This document shows, one piece after another, positions 17,988 to 26,898 of a stretch of 64,000 bases of DNA (positions within the stretch are counted from its first letter, which is position 1; each line of letters opens with the position of its first letter). The notes under the pieces are model-generated. The model searched no databases, was not told the DNA's origin, and saw nothing but the letters and a program-made list of their open reading frames with translations. The stretch covers positions 893,001 to 957,000 of the forward strand of contig NZ_CP133269.1 in NCBI RefSeq assembly GCF_030915525.1, read 5' to 3'. This DNA comes from Neobacillus sp. PS2-9 (lineage in GTDB: Bacteria; Bacillota; Bacilli; Bacillales; Cytobacillaceae). The position numbers were made by a program, and so were the translations under genes.

Positions 17988-19130
17988 ATGAAAATTAAGC
18001 AAATTGATATGAAATCGATTGATGAAATTCGTGAAGAAATGATTGATACCGTCACCTGTAGTAAAAGTGATATTTTTCGTATTGGTGAGAAATGCCGTCA
18101 TGACTATGAGAGCATGACAAATGAATTAGCTAATATTAAGCAAATGATGGTTAAGCTTATTGAAGAGGGAGACCAGTTGGAAGAACAGGTCAAAGAAGCA
18201 CGTTTGACTCTTTCAGAGGTCAGTATGAATTTTAAACACTATACTGAGGAAGAGGTTCGTGAAGCCTACGAAAAAGCACATCAGTTACAAATGGATCTAT
18301 CGATTAACTGGCAGTATAAAAAACAACTGCTTGATAAAAGAGATGATCTTGAACGAAGACTTATTGGATTAATTGATACGATTGATCGTGCTGATCAGCT
18401 TATTTCACAAATTTCCGTTGTTATGAATTATTTAACCAGTGACTTAAAACAAGTCGGTGAAGTATTAGAAGATGCTAAAGCAAAGCAAGACTTCGGTTTG
18501 AAAATAATTGAAGCGCAAGAGGAAGAGAGAAAGCGATTGTCACGGGAAATACATGACGGTCCAGCACAGATGCTTGCCAATGTTATCATGCGCTCGGATT
18601 TAATTGAGCGAGTCTTTCGCGAAAAAGGCCCAGATGAAGCTTTCTCTGAAGTCAATAGCTTCAAAAAAATGGTGCGTTCAGCACTATATGAGGTGAGAAG
18701 GATTATTTATGACCTACGTCCAATGGCACTGGATGATTTAGGTTTGGTACCTACCCTCAGAAAATATCTACAAACAATCGAAGAATATCATAAGAATTCC
18801 AAAATAACATTTGTGAATTTGGGCCTAGAGCGCAGGCTTCCAACTAAGTACGAAGTCGCGTTGTTTCGAATGATCCAAGAATCCGTTCAAAATGCGCTCA
18901 AGCACGCGAATGCCTGTGAAATCAAGGTGAAACTAGAAATAACCAACAATGATATCACCGTGCTCATTAAAGACAATGGGGGAGGCTTTGACACCTCTAT
19001 TAAGAAACCTGAGTCTTTTGGAATGATTGGCATGAGAGAGCGGGTTGACTTGCTTGATGGAGATATCACCTTTGATTCAAAAATAGGCAAAGGGACAGCA
19101 GTATGGATTCGAGTACCATTGACCAATTAA
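17988..19130 (+). CDS. degS: Sensor histidine kinase DegS
   Basis: A 380-residue soluble kinase without membrane segments. An N-terminal coiled coil (DegS sensor domain, about 10-170) precedes the HisKA_3 box ERKRLSREIHDGPAQ, where His189 by this start matches the B. subtilis phosphorylated histidine. A HATPase_c domain (NALKHANACEI, IKDNGGGFD, GMIGMRERV) ends the protein. It phosphorylates DegU to control exoenzymes, competence, motility and matrix formation. ATG 17988 is chosen over GTG 17985 because GGAGG at 17977-17981 then has a six-base spacer and the His number fits. degU follows 60 bp downstream. Confidence 0.96.
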   Translation: MKIKQIDMKSIDEIREEMIDTVTCSKSDIFRIGEKCRHDYESMTNELANIKQMMVKLIEEGDQLEEQVKEARLTLSEVSMNFKHYTEEEVREAYEKAHQLQMDLSINWQYKKQLLDKRDDLERRLIGLIDTIDRADQLISQISVVMNYLTSDLKQVGEVLEDAKAKQDFGLKIIEAQEEERKRLSREIHDGPAQMLANVIMRSDLIERVFREKGPDEAFSEVNSFKKMVRSALYEVRRIIYDLRPMALDDLGLVPTLRKYLQTIEEYHKNSKITFVNLGLERRLPTKYEVALFRMIQESVQNALKHANACEIKVKLEITNNDITVLIKDNGGGFDTSIKKPESFGMIGMRERVDLLDGDITFDSKIGKGTAVWIRVPLTN

Positions 19131-19190
19131 AAAAGAAGATTCGTTGACTGAAAAAATATTATTACTGAGAAGGATTAGGGGGAAATGAGA

Positions 19191-19877
19191 ATGTCTACTA
19201 AAATTGTCATTATCGATGATCACCAACTATTCAGAGAAGGCGTTAAAAGAATACTTGAGTTTGAAAAATCATTCCAGGTTGTAGCAGAGGGCGATGATGG
19301 CAGTGAAGCATTAGGTCTAGTGCAAGAATACCAGCCTCATGTTGTCATTATGGATATTAATATGCCCCAAATGAATGGGGTCGAAGCAACCCGCGAGCTA
19401 GTAGAAAAATACCCTGATACAAAGGTTATCATTTTATCCATTCATGATGATGAGAATTATGTCACACATGCTTTAAAAACAGGAGCATGTGGCTACTTAT
19501 TAAAAGAAATGGACGCGGATGCCCTGATTGAAGCAGTTCGGGTTGTGGCAGATGGAGGATCCTATTTACATCCAAAGGTTACTCACAATCTAGTCAATGA
19601 ATATCGCAGATTGGCAGCTGGCGTTTCCGGTAGTGGCGGTGGCTACGTACCAACACATGAAATTCGCCGTCCATTGCACCTGCTAACTCGTAGAGAGTGC
19701 GAAGTGTTACAAATGCTTGCTGATGGTAAAAGTAACCGTGGAATCGGTGAAGCCTTATTTATCAGTGAAAAAACAGTGAAAAACCATGTGAGTAACATTT
19801 TGCAAAAAATGAACGTTAACGATCGTACGCAAGCAGTAGTCGTTGCTATTAAAAATGGCTGGGTAGAAGTAAGATAA
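19191..19877 (+). CDS. degU: Response regulator DegU
   Basis: A 228-residue NarL/FixJ-type regulator. The receiver domain has acidic pocket D9/D10, phosphoacceptor D55 in [13 protein letters not shown], and [11 protein letters not shown]. The C-terminal LuxR helix-turn-helix reads [40 protein letters not shown]. It is the partner of DegS and activates secreted-enzyme and competence genes. ATG 19191 is preferred over ATG 19185 because the GGGGG site ends only two bases from 19185 and the 19191 start matches B. subtilis DegU length. Confidence 0.96.
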   Translation: MSTKIVIIDDHQLFREGVKRILEFEKSFQVVAEGDDGSEALGLVQEYQPHVVIMDINMPQMNGVEATRELVEKYPDTKVIILSIHDDENYVTHALKTGACGYLLKEMDADALIEAVRVVADGGSYLHPKVTHNLVNEYRRLAAGVSGSGGGYVPTHEIRRPLHLLTRRECEVLQMLADGKSNRGIGEALFISEKTVKNHVSNILQKMNVNDRTQAVVVAIKNGWVEVR

Positions 19878-19901
19878 TAGACTTTTAGTTTTATAGTAAG
19901 T

Positions 19902-19934
19902 AGGGCATGCTTTGTTAGCATGTCCTATTTTTGT
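19902..19934 (+). terminator. Terminator after degU
   Basis: AGGGCATGC and GCATGTCCT pair around a seven-base loop and are followed by TATTTTTG. Confidence 0.75.
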
Positions 19935-20102
19935 TATATAGCTCCTTTTAATAATGCAATTTTCCTCACTTTCATATAAAATAGACATAATGTTAGGAAT
20001 GAATAATCACTCATTATTTTTAATGTGAGCGGCATCATGAAGGTTCGAATTGTAGTGCGATCGTACCGAACAGTTTAAAAAGACAAGGATGGTAACTAAT
20101 AT

Positions 20103-20942
20103 ATGAAAACGGCAGTTGTCACGGATAGCACCGCCTACATACCGAAGGAATTACGAGAGAAATTTAATATACATATGATCCCGTTACATGTCATATTTGG
20201 TGATGAAGTATATCGGGAAGAAGTGGATCTTCATGCAGGCGAATTTTACGAAGAGGTAAAGACGAAAGAGCTGCCAACTACCTCCCAACCACCAATTGGT
20301 CAGTTTGTTGAATTATTCGAACGATTAGCCCAAGAGTACGATGCAGTTATTAGCATCCATCTATCAAGCGGAATAAGCGGTACATATCAAGGCGCTGTCA
20401 CGGCCAGTACGATGGTTGAGGGCATTGAGGTATATCCGTTTGATTCAGAAATCAGCTGCATGGTACAAGGTTTTTATGCCATTGAAGCTGCAGAGTTGGC
20501 GGCACGCGGTAGAGATGCTGCGTCCATTATGAAAAGGCTTGAAGAAATGAAAAAATCGGCTCGTGCCTACTTTATGGTCGATGACCTCGCACATCTTCAG
20601 CGAGGTGGGCGTCTTTCAAGTGCAAAGGCATTTATCGGAAGTCTGCTACAGGTAAAGCCGTTGCTACATTTTGAGAACAAGGTGATTGTTCCGTTTGAAA
20701 AAATCCGAACCCGTAAGAAAGCATTGAAACGCATGGTCGACCTGCTAGGCGAAGATGCCTTACAAGGTGGGAACTATCAAGCCGTTATTATCCACGCCAA
20801 TCGTGAGGAAGAAGCAAAGGAGTGGCGGACAGAATTAGCCGCCATGTATCCAAACGTAGATTTTTCTATTGGTTATTTTGGTGCAGTCATCGGTACCCAT
20901 CTAGGAGAAGGATCCATGGGGATGGGCTGGATGAAAAAATAA
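20103..20942 (+). CDS. DegV family fatty-acid-binding protein
   Basis: A 279-residue two-domain DegV/FakB protein. Family marks are VVTDSTAYIPKELRE at the N-terminus, LPTTSQPPIGQF, ISIHLSSGISGTYQGA and LAHLQRGGRLSSAKAFIGSLLQVKPLL. FakB-type proteins hold a fatty acid so the kinase FakA can phosphorylate it for phospholipid synthesis. The position next to degU matches B. subtilis yviA (degV). ATG 20103 has a weak AAGGATGG site. A T-tailed hairpin follows the stop. The ligand is not predictable from sequence. Confidence 0.93.
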   Translation: MKTAVVTDSTAYIPKELREKFNIHMIPLHVIFGDEVYREEVDLHAGEFYEEVKTKELPTTSQPPIGQFVELFERLAQEYDAVISIHLSSGISGTYQGAVTASTMVEGIEVYPFDSEISCMVQGFYAIEAAELAARGRDAASIMKRLEEMKKSARAYFMVDDLAHLQRGGRLSSAKAFIGSLLQVKPLLHFENKVIVPFEKIRTRKKALKRMVDLLGEDALQGGNYQAVIIHANREEEAKEWRTELAAMYPNVDFSIGYFGAVIGTHLGEGSMGMGWMKK

Positions 20943-20958
20943 AATGCTTTAATATGCT

Positions 20959-20997
20959 GCCATTCCGGCTTCAGGTCGGAATGGTTTTTATTTTTTA
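20959..20997 (+). terminator. Terminator after degV
   Basis: CCATTCCG and CGGAATGG pair around a nine-base loop, followed by TTTTTATTTTTT. Confidence 0.88.
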
Positions 20998-21041
20998 TAC
21001 AAAGGTAATATAAAACGGAGTTTGGGTGAATTATTGTGAGA

Positions 21042-21098
21042 GTTGGCGGAAATACGCTATGAGTTGGCGGAATACCAGTCCAAACGCGCGGAATCCCC
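21042..21098. repeat. 21-bp GGCGGAA repeat array, block 1
   Basis: Three consecutive units begin at 21042, 21063 and 21084, exactly 21 bp apart, each with a GGCGGAA core. The last is a distinct ACGCGCGGAATCCC end unit. Together with block 2 it occupies most of the 460-bp gap between degV and the NERD gene. The 71 bp between the blocks shows no gene. Confidence 0.9.
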
Positions 21099-21169
21099 AT
21101 GCTAGGATGCAGCAGCGAACATGATCAAAACTAGTTTTGTATTTATAGTAATTGGTCACTTTATTGAGT

Positions 21170-21292
21170 CTTGGCGGAATTATTGAGAAAGTTGGCGGAA
21201 ATACGCTATGAGTTGGCGGAATACCTCAGAAAACTGGCGGAATAAGACAGCAGGTTGGCGAAATACCAGTCCAAACGCGCGGAATCCCCTCC
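21170..21292. repeat. 21-bp GGCGGAA repeat array, block 2
   Basis: Units start at 21170, 21191, 21212, 21233, 21254 and 21275, exactly 21 bp apart. The second unit equals the first unit of block 1, and the last two nearly equal the last two of block 1 (one unit has GGCGAAA). This points to internal duplication of a module. A similar array is at 52045-52170. Confidence 0.9.
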
Positions 21293-21403
21293 TATCCAGC
21301 CAAATATTTCAAACAAAAATAAAAAACTTTCGACAATTAAGAAGGAATTTTTCCAGCATTTGTAGAAATTTATCAAAAAAAAAGAAAAGGAGTGACGATA
21401 CAA

Positions 21404-22402
21404 TTGGTTTTAAAAGAACTTCCTTTACCGCTGAGACTCATATTGACAAACATAGTAAAGAAACGGTTAATAAAAGGTCATAGTAAACATTCAATTTTAG
21501 AAAAAGATCTGGCTAAACGTTGGGCAGGATACTGGGGTGAAGTTGCCCTATCTAATTACCTCAAAGAACTCCCTCAAGAAAAATACTTCATTTTTTATGA
21601 TCTCCAATTAAAACACAATGGTGTTCACTTCCAAATTGATGCGTTACTAATTTCCCGTACTCATATCCTAATTATTGAAGCAAAGAATATTATTGGGATT
21701 TTACAGTTTGATAATGTATTCAAACAGCTTATTCGAATCAACCATGATGGCACTGAAGAGTCCTTTGAGGATCCACGTGTCCAAGGTCAACGTCTTCAAT
21801 CTCTTTTAAGGGGCTGGATGAAGTCACATGGCTGCGATTTGCTGCCGGTTGATTACCTAGTTTTTTTTAAGAGTGCGACCAATACAATACTGAAAACCAC
21901 CTCCAACGACAAAACGGATTTAAATAAAATATGCAAAGGAAGAGACCTATTTAATAAAATTAACGCACTGGAGCAACGATTTAAGAAAGAACTGATTGAT
22001 ATGGAGGCACTTAACCATATAGGAAACTTACTCTTAAGCCATCATAGTCCAAAGGAAATAAAAATTTTAGAAGAGTACAAGCTTACAGGAAAAGAGATTC
22101 TTAGTGGAGTATGTTGTCCTAATGAACAATGCCTTCATACACCTATGGAATATAAAAAAGGAAAGTGGGTTTGTTCGAAATGCCCCCTAACCTCGAAAGA
22201 TGCCCACATAGACGCACTTAGTGATTACTATTACTTAATTAAGCCAACCATTACTAACTCAGAACTTCGAATCTTTCTTAATCTCCCTACAAGTGATACG
22301 GCTCAAAAAATTCTTCAAAGATTAAAATTACAAGTTACAGGCAAAACGAGAGATCGAATCTACCACCTGCGACCCAATGAGGTGAAACTATGCGTTTTAT
22401 AG
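21404..22402 (+). CDS. NERD domain protein (nuclease-related)
   Basis: A 332-residue protein. The NERD domain (about residues 40-160) reads RWAGYWGEVALSNYLKEL, then IFYDLQLKHNGVHFQIDALLISRTHILIIEAKNI, with the Asp and Glu-x-Lys pattern of PD-(D/E)XK-like nucleases. The C-terminal part has a possible zinc site (CCPNEQC ... CSKC). Function is unproven for this family. TTG 21404 is chosen because AAGGAG at 21387-21392 lies 11 bases upstream and the resulting MVLKE start is typical; GTG 21392 would overlap the site. The last 13 bp overlap comFA, so expression is probably coupled to competence genes. Confidence 0.88.
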   Translation: MVLKELPLPLRLILTNIVKKRLIKGHSKHSILEKDLAKRWAGYWGEVALSNYLKELPQEKYFIFYDLQLKHNGVHFQIDALLISRTHILIIEAKNIIGILQFDNVFKQLIRINHDGTEESFEDPRVQGQRLQSLLRGWMKSHGCDLLPVDYLVFFKSATNTILKTTSNDKTDLNKICKGRDLFNKINALEQRFKKELIDMEALNHIGNLLLSHHSPKEIKILEEYKLTGKEILSGVCCPNEQCLHTPMEYKKGKWVCSKCPLTSKDAHIDALSDYYYLIKPTITNSELRIFLNLPTSDTAQKILQRLKLQVTGKTRDRIYHLRPNEVKLCVL

Positions 22403-23877
22403 TAAAGAATGGACTGATACTCCCAGACCTCACAAACGATGAATCCCTTCCCATCTCCAAAATTCCAACGATCCCTCATCCGCCGCTCAATCCACTATTC
22501 GCCTATAATCCCGATCTACAAAAGTTACTAAGTGGCAAACAACTTCTCCTTGAAGATCTCCCAATACATCTCATCGACATACAAACTCATTATCAAAATG
22601 GCTATATAACCTACCGAAAAGGGATTGAAAGAAGCGGAGACAAGTTCATCTGTACTCGGTGCGGAAATAAAGACCAGCAAAAGTTTGCATCCTATCCATG
22701 CTCGAGGTGTGGAGAACAGTGTCATTATTGCCGCCACTGTCTTATGATGGGGAGAATTAGCGAGTGTACACCGCTTATCGGCTGGTGTGGCCCTGAACCT
22801 GACATACCGCTTCCTAAAAACATCATGGCCTGGAACGGAAAGCTTTCAGCTGGCCAATTGACTGCTTCAAATCATGTGGTAGAGGCTATTTTGCAAAATC
22901 AGGAGCACTTGATATGGGCCGTTTGTGGAGCCGGTAAGACAGAAGTATTGTTTGAGGGCATAGAGGCAGGCATCAAGGCTCTTAAAAGGATCTGTATTGC
23001 AACTCCAAGGACAGACGTTGTACTAGAACTCACGCCCAGATTAAAGGCAGCCTTTCCAGAACTGACCATTGCCTCCCTGTATGGTGGAAGTGAAGACCGC
23101 CACTTATTCGCTCCCCTTACCATTGCGACTACACATCAACTGCTTCGTTTTTACCATGCTTTTGATGTCATTATTTTAGATGAAGTCGACGCGTTCCCTT
23201 ACACTGTGGAGAAATCCCTCCAGCATGCTGCCATCCAGTCGCGTAAACCCAATTCAGCCATGATTTACTTAACTGCCACCCCAAATGAAAAATGGCAAAG
23301 AGAATGCCGTACTGGGAAAAGAAATTTTACTACCATTCCAGCGAGATTTCATCGTCATCCACTTCCGGTGCCAGAATTTGTTTGGAGTGGCGATTGGCAA
23401 AAATTACTCAAAAAAGACAAGCTTTCAGCCGTTGTGCTTCGTTGGATAGAGAAACGTCTCCATGCAGGCAAACAGGTGTTACTATTTTTCCCTCATATTC
23501 CTTTAATGGAAAAAGCATTAAACATCCTTCAGAAAATTAATACTGAAATTGAGGCCGTACATGCTGAAGACCCTGAAAGGAAGATGAAGGTTCAACGCAT
23601 GCGAGATAAGCAAATCCCCTTACTCTTAACGACAACGATTCTAGAGAGGGGAGTCACTTTCCCAAATATCGATGTGGCCGTTGTTGGGGCGGAGGATCCT
23701 ATTTTTACAGAAAGTGCTCTTGTCCAAATTGCTGGAAGAGCAGGAAGAAGCAAGAATCATCCTGATGGAGTAGTCACTTTTTTTCATTACGGCAAGACCG
23801 AAGAAATGCTAAAGGCAAGGAAGCAAATTATCTCCATGAATCGGGAGGGGAAGAAAAGAGGTTTGCTTGATTTATAA
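22390..23877 (+). CDS. comFA: Competence DNA translocase ComFA (DEAD-like ATPase)
   Basis: A 495-residue superfamily-2 ATPase that helps pull single-stranded DNA into the cytoplasm during transformation. A Zn-finger segment at about 88-117 has Cys88, 91, 104, 107, 111, 114 and 117 (CTRC, CSRC, CHYCRHC). Walker A follows near residue 178 (VCGAGKTE), with the DEVD box, YLTATP motif III and the motif VI region QIAGRAGRS. GAGGTG upstream of ATG 22390 lies inside the NERD gene. ComFA is slightly longer than the B. subtilis protein (about 463). No comFB lies between it and comFC, unlike B. subtilis. Confidence 0.94.
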   Translation: MRFIVKNGLILPDLTNDESLPISKIPTIPHPPLNPLFAYNPDLQKLLSGKQLLLEDLPIHLIDIQTHYQNGYITYRKGIERSGDKFICTRCGNKDQQKFASYPCSRCGEQCHYCRHCLMMGRISECTPLIGWCGPEPDIPLPKNIMAWNGKLSAGQLTASNHVVEAILQNQEHLIWAVCGAGKTEVLFEGIEAGIKALKRICIATPRTDVVLELTPRLKAAFPELTIASLYGGSEDRHLFAPLTIATTHQLLRFYHAFDVIILDEVDAFPYTVEKSLQHAAIQSRKPNSAMIYLTATPNEKWQRECRTGKRNFTTIPARFHRHPLPVPEFVWSGDWQKLLKKDKLSAVVLRWIEKRLHAGKQVLLFFPHIPLMEKALNILQKINTEIEAVHAEDPERKMKVQRMRDKQIPLLLTTTILERGVTFPNIDVAVVGAEDPIFTESALVQIAGRAGRSKNHPDGVVTFFHYGKTEEMLKARKQIISMNREGKKRGLLDL

Positions 23878-23906
23878 AGGGGTATACAAAAGAAAGGAAG
23901 TAAGGT

Positions 23907-24623
23907 ATGTATCCATTCCAATCTGATTATTGTCTCATTTGTCATTCAGTAATTATGCCAATCTTAGGTTGGAGAGCTCTCTTCTCAATTGAAATAGAAA
24001 AGTACATTTGCTCCACATGTGAAAGAAAACTTGAAAAACTGGAAGGAGAAGCATGTCGTATCTGCGGCCGTCCCTTTCACCTGCTCGAAGAGAAATTTCA
24101 CATTGGCGATCTGTGTTATGATTGCTTTCGCTGGGAGGAAGATTCGGAGTGGAAAAATCTACTCGAAAAAAATCACTCCCTTTTTCACTATAATGAGTTT
24201 TTAAAAGAAGTCATTGCCCAATTTAAATTTCGCGGAGATTATGTACTGGTGAAGATATTTGTTGAGTTTGTTCAAAAGGAACTATCGAAAATGGATATGG
24301 ATGTTCTCGTCCCTATTCCATTAAGTGAAGAGCGGCTTTATGAACGTGGGTTTAACCAGGCAAAAGCTCTAATTGAAGAATCAGGCTTTGCACCACAGGA
24401 ACTACTTACCAGAGTTCACTCTGAAAAACAATCGAAAAAATCAAGGTCTGAACGGATTCATGTCTCTCAAGTTTTTAGGATTGAACCAGAAATAGATATA
24501 ACAGGAAAAAGAGTGGTTTTAATTGATGATATTTATACAACCGGATCTACCCTCCGACATGCAGCAAAGCTTCTAAAGAGTGCAGGGGCTGAAAGTATTC
24601 AATCATTGACTCTGGCAAGGTGA
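23907..24623 (+). CDS. comFC: Competence protein ComFC (phosphoribosyltransferase fold)
   Basis: A 238-residue protein with a double zinc ribbon at the N-terminus (CLIC, CSTC, CRIC, CYDC pairs between residues 9 and 73). A type I phosphoribosyltransferase domain follows, with the PRPP loop VVLIDDIYTTGSTLRHA near residue 203. LVPIPLSEERLYERGFNQAKAL is the usual ComF/GntX motif. It is needed for transformation and works with ComFA. The start has GAAAGGAAG upstream, 30 bp after comFA, so the two are cotranscribed. Confidence 0.94.
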   Translation: MYPFQSDYCLICHSVIMPILGWRALFSIEIEKYICSTCERKLEKLEGEACRICGRPFHLLEEKFHIGDLCYDCFRWEEDSEWKNLLEKNHSLFHYNEFLKEVIAQFKFRGDYVLVKIFVEFVQKELSKMDMDVLVPIPLSEERLYERGFNQAKALIEESGFAPQELLTRVHSEKQSKKSRSERIHVSQVFRIEPEIDITGKRVVLIDDIYTTGSTLRHAAKLLKSAGAESIQSLTLAR

Positions 24624-24808
24624 CGTAAGTAGCATATTCAAACCCGTCGACTAAGCGTAATGGTAGCAAAATCTACTAGGAAGTAATATAATAAAAGTGA
24701 ACAACCATTCATTTTAGAAAAAAATACCACTTAAGTCAAATGAGATTTTAACCATTGTCACTATTTGCTTGTTGTTTTTGTCAATAATTCGACAAAATTA
24801 TTGTTCTG

Positions 24809-24833
24809 ATTTAGCAGGATTATCATAGGGTAA
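24809..24833 (+). promoter_or_regulatory. Possible sigma-B promoter of hpf
   Basis: ATTTAG and GGGTAA are 13 bases apart, close to the sigma-B consensus GTTTAA-N12-15-GGGTAA. B. subtilis hpf (yvyD) is known to be a general-stress (sigma-B) and sigma-H gene. The -35 half is imperfect. Confidence 0.4.
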
Positions 24834-24877
24834 AATAGAAATGTTAATACATAGCCTTAACTAAAGGAGGAGTCCAC

Positions 24878-25426
24878 ATGAACTATAACGTGCGTGGCGA
24901 AAACATTGAGGTAACTCCAGCAATTAGAGAGTATGTAGAAAAGAAAATTGCTAAATTGGAGCGTTATTTTACAGAGGCACCGGATGCAAAGGTAAACGTG
25001 AATCTAAGATTCAATCAAGATAAAACTTCTAAAGTAGAGGTAACCATTCCGCTACAACAATTAGTTTTACGTGCAGAAGAAACAAACGTTGACATGTATG
25101 CAGGTATTGACTTGATTACCGATAAGCTTGAGCGTCAAATTCGCAAACATAAAACAAAGGTCAATCGTAAATTCCGCGAAAAAGGGGACTTCCCAATTAC
25201 TTTTGCAACTTCTGAAAACACAGAAGTAACTGATTTGGACGAAGATGATCTTGAATTAGTTCGTACAAAACGTTTTGATTTAAAACCAATGGATAGTGAA
25301 GAAGCAATACTGCAAATGAATTTGCTTGGTCATAGCTTCTATGTATTCACAAATTCAGATACTAACCGTACAAACGTTGTCTACAAGCGTAAAGACGGGC
25401 GTTATGGATTAATTGAAACACATTAA
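24878..25426 (+). CDS. hpf: Long-form ribosome hibernation promoting factor
   Basis: A 182-residue protein. The N-terminal HPF/RaiA domain (MNYNVRGENIEVTPAIREYVEKKI to about residue 100) binds the 30S decoding region. The C-terminal domain (about 120-182, RTKRFDLKPMDSEEAILQMNLLGHSFYVF) dimerises ribosomes into inactive 100S particles. Length and both domains identify the long form. AAAGGAGGAG precedes the ATG, and a strong terminator follows. Position after comFC matches B. subtilis. Confidence 0.95.
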   Translation: MNYNVRGENIEVTPAIREYVEKKIAKLERYFTEAPDAKVNVNLRFNQDKTSKVEVTIPLQQLVLRAEETNVDMYAGIDLITDKLERQIRKHKTKVNRKFREKGDFPITFATSENTEVTDLDEDDLELVRTKRFDLKPMDSEEAILQMNLLGHSFYVFTNSDTNRTNVVYKRKDGRYGLIETH

Positions 25427-25436
25427 TGATAAAGAG

Positions 25437-25470
25437 AACGCTGTCTCCACTTGTTGGAGGCAGCGTTTTT
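25437..25470 (+). terminator. Terminator after hpf
   Basis: AACGCTGTCTCCA pairs with TGGAGGCAGCGTT around five bases and is followed by five Ts. Confidence 0.92.
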
Positions 25471-25583
25471 CATTTGAAAAAGTTTAAGAATTTTTGTGAA
25501 AAAACTTTTTAAATACACCATCATAAAAATGATAGTACTAGTCGAACCCTCTAGTATCAAATAAATAGGGGGCAATTTTCGAC

Positions 25584-26843
25584 ATGAAATCTAAAAAGGT
25601 TGCACATTTAGTAACTAGCGGTATGCTTGCTTCAACAATTATTTTCTCATTTGGTACAGGATCTGCATTTGCAAATGGTGATGGAACTGAAACAACAACT
25701 GAAACAGGTACTGTAACTGAACCTGTTGAAAATACAACAGTTGATACTGGAGCAACAACTGACGATAACGCAACTGAAGATACAACATCTGAGGCTGTTG
25801 AAACAGAAACAACTACAGAAAATTCAAGTGCAACTACTGAGGAAGAATCAACTGAACAATCAGATGAAGCTACAACAGAAGATACAGAAGTAGCAGATGA
25901 AGAAGAAGTCAAAGCTCCTTCATTAGTTCCCGGAGATTTCTTCTATTTTGTAAAATTAATGGCTGAAAAAGTTCGACTTGCATTCACTTTTGACGATTAT
26001 AAAGAAGCACAGCTTCTAGCAGATTTTGCTGCTGAGCGTATTGCAGAAGCAAATGCTTTAATTGCAGAAGGAAAAACTGATGAGGCTACAGCTCTATTAA
26101 AAGAAGCGATTGCAACACAAGAACAAGCGAACGACAAAGTTTCTGAAGAAGCAAAAACTGGGGAAGATACTGTAAGTGATACTGAAGGTGAAGTTTCAGA
26201 TCAAACAGAAGCTACTGATGAAACAGAAGCAGCAGATGATACTGAGGTCAAAGTAAAAAGTAAACTTGCTCATAACATTGATGCTTTATTAATGGCTCTT
26301 GAACATGTTGAAAACCCTAAAGCTCAACACTCACTAATGAAAAATATTCAAAAATCTTTTGCTAAGTTAGAGAAAAAGGCGGCTAAGCTTGAAATGAAAG
26401 ATGCTAAGTTTGCTAAGAAGATGAAGAAGCTTGAAGATCAAGTGAACGGTGATGAATCTTCTGATGATGAAGTGGCAACTGATGAATCTACTACTGAAGA
26501 AACTTCAACCGAAGTGGAACAAGAAACAACTGAACAAGAGACTGATAAGCTTGCAGCAGCTAGCAAGGGTGTAGAAAAACAACAAGCAGCGGCTAAAAAA
26601 GCAGAAGAAAAACAAAGAGAAGAAGCTAAAAAAGCTCAAAAGAAACAAAGAGAAGAAGCTAAAAAAGCTCAAGAGAAACAAAGAGAAGAAGCTAAAAAAG
26701 CTCAAGAGAAACAAAGAGAAGAGGCTAAAAAAGCTCAAGAAAAGCAAAGAGAAGAAGCTAAAAAGTCTGAAGAAAAAAAGCATGAAAAAGATCACCATGA
26801 AAAAGGTGACGACAACGAACATCACGGCAAAGGAAACCATTAA
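25584..26843 (+). CDS. Exported DUF5667-like protein with acidic and Lys/Glu repeat regions
   Basis: A 419-residue exported protein. A signal peptide ends near SAFANG. A Thr/Glu-rich acidic stretch (about 30-110) follows. A compact domain PGDFFYFVKLMAEKVRLAFTF, with DDYKEAQLLADFAAERIAEANALIAEGK, fits DUF5667. Further acidic linkers and a Lys-rich helix come next. The last quarter is six copies of an 11-residue unit AKKAQEKQREE, predicted to form a long charged helix. The tail is His/Asp/Lys rich (HEKGDDNEHHGKGNH). Function is unknown; surface or wall-space location is inferred. ATG 25584 has AGGGGG 11 bases upstream. It is not part of the usual hpf-secA order. Confidence 0.8.
   Translation: MKSKKVAHLVTSGMLASTIIFSFGTGSAFANGDGTETTTETGTVTEPVENTTVDTGATTDDNATEDTTSEAVETETTTENSSATTEEESTEQSDEATTEDTEVADEEEVKAPSLVPGDFFYFVKLMAEKVRLAFTFDDYKEAQLLADFAAERIAEANALIAEGKTDEATALLKEAIATQEQANDKVSEEAKTGEDTVSDTEGEVSDQTEATDETEAADDTEVKVKSKLAHNIDALLMALEHVENPKAQHSLMKNIQKSFAKLEKKAAKLEMKDAKFAKKMKKLEDQVNGDESSDDEVATDESTTEETSTEVEQETTEQETDKLAAASKGVEKQQAAAKKAEEKQREEAKKAQKKQREEAKKAQEKQREEAKKAQEKQREEAKKAQEKQREEAKKSEEKKHEKDHHEKGDDNEHHGKGNH
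26592..26789 (+). repeat. Six tandem 33-bp repeats inside the DUF5667-like gene
   Basis: Units of 33 bp (11 codons, AKKAQEKQREE) run head to tail; the outer ones are diverged. This makes the region prone to length change. Confidence 0.85.
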
Positions 26844-26849
26844 TATTAC

Positions 26850-26888
26850 AAACAGGTGCAGCCTCTTTGGCGCACCTGTTTGATTTTT
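26850..26888. terminator. Terminator between convergent genes
   Basis: AAACAGGTGC and GCACCTGTTT form a 10-bp perfect stem, followed by TGATTTTT. It lies between the DUF5667-like gene and the minus-strand kinase. Confidence 0.85.
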
Positions 26889-26898
26889 AACAGGTAAA

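Noticed and set aside
21042..21292. CRISPR array
   Set aside because: Units are only 21 bp with no separate unique spacers of uniform length between identical repeats, and no cas genes lie nearby.
21208..21483. Small protein ORF with WRNTSEN-type repeats
   Set aside because: It is the repeat array read in a frame kept open by the 21-bp (seven-codon) period; no ribosome site supports it.
25538..25912. Minus-strand Ser/Val-rich ORF opposite the DUF5667-like gene
   Set aside because: It mirrors the Thr/Glu-rich codons of the real gene and lacks a ribosome site; the plus-strand signal peptide and domain are convincing.
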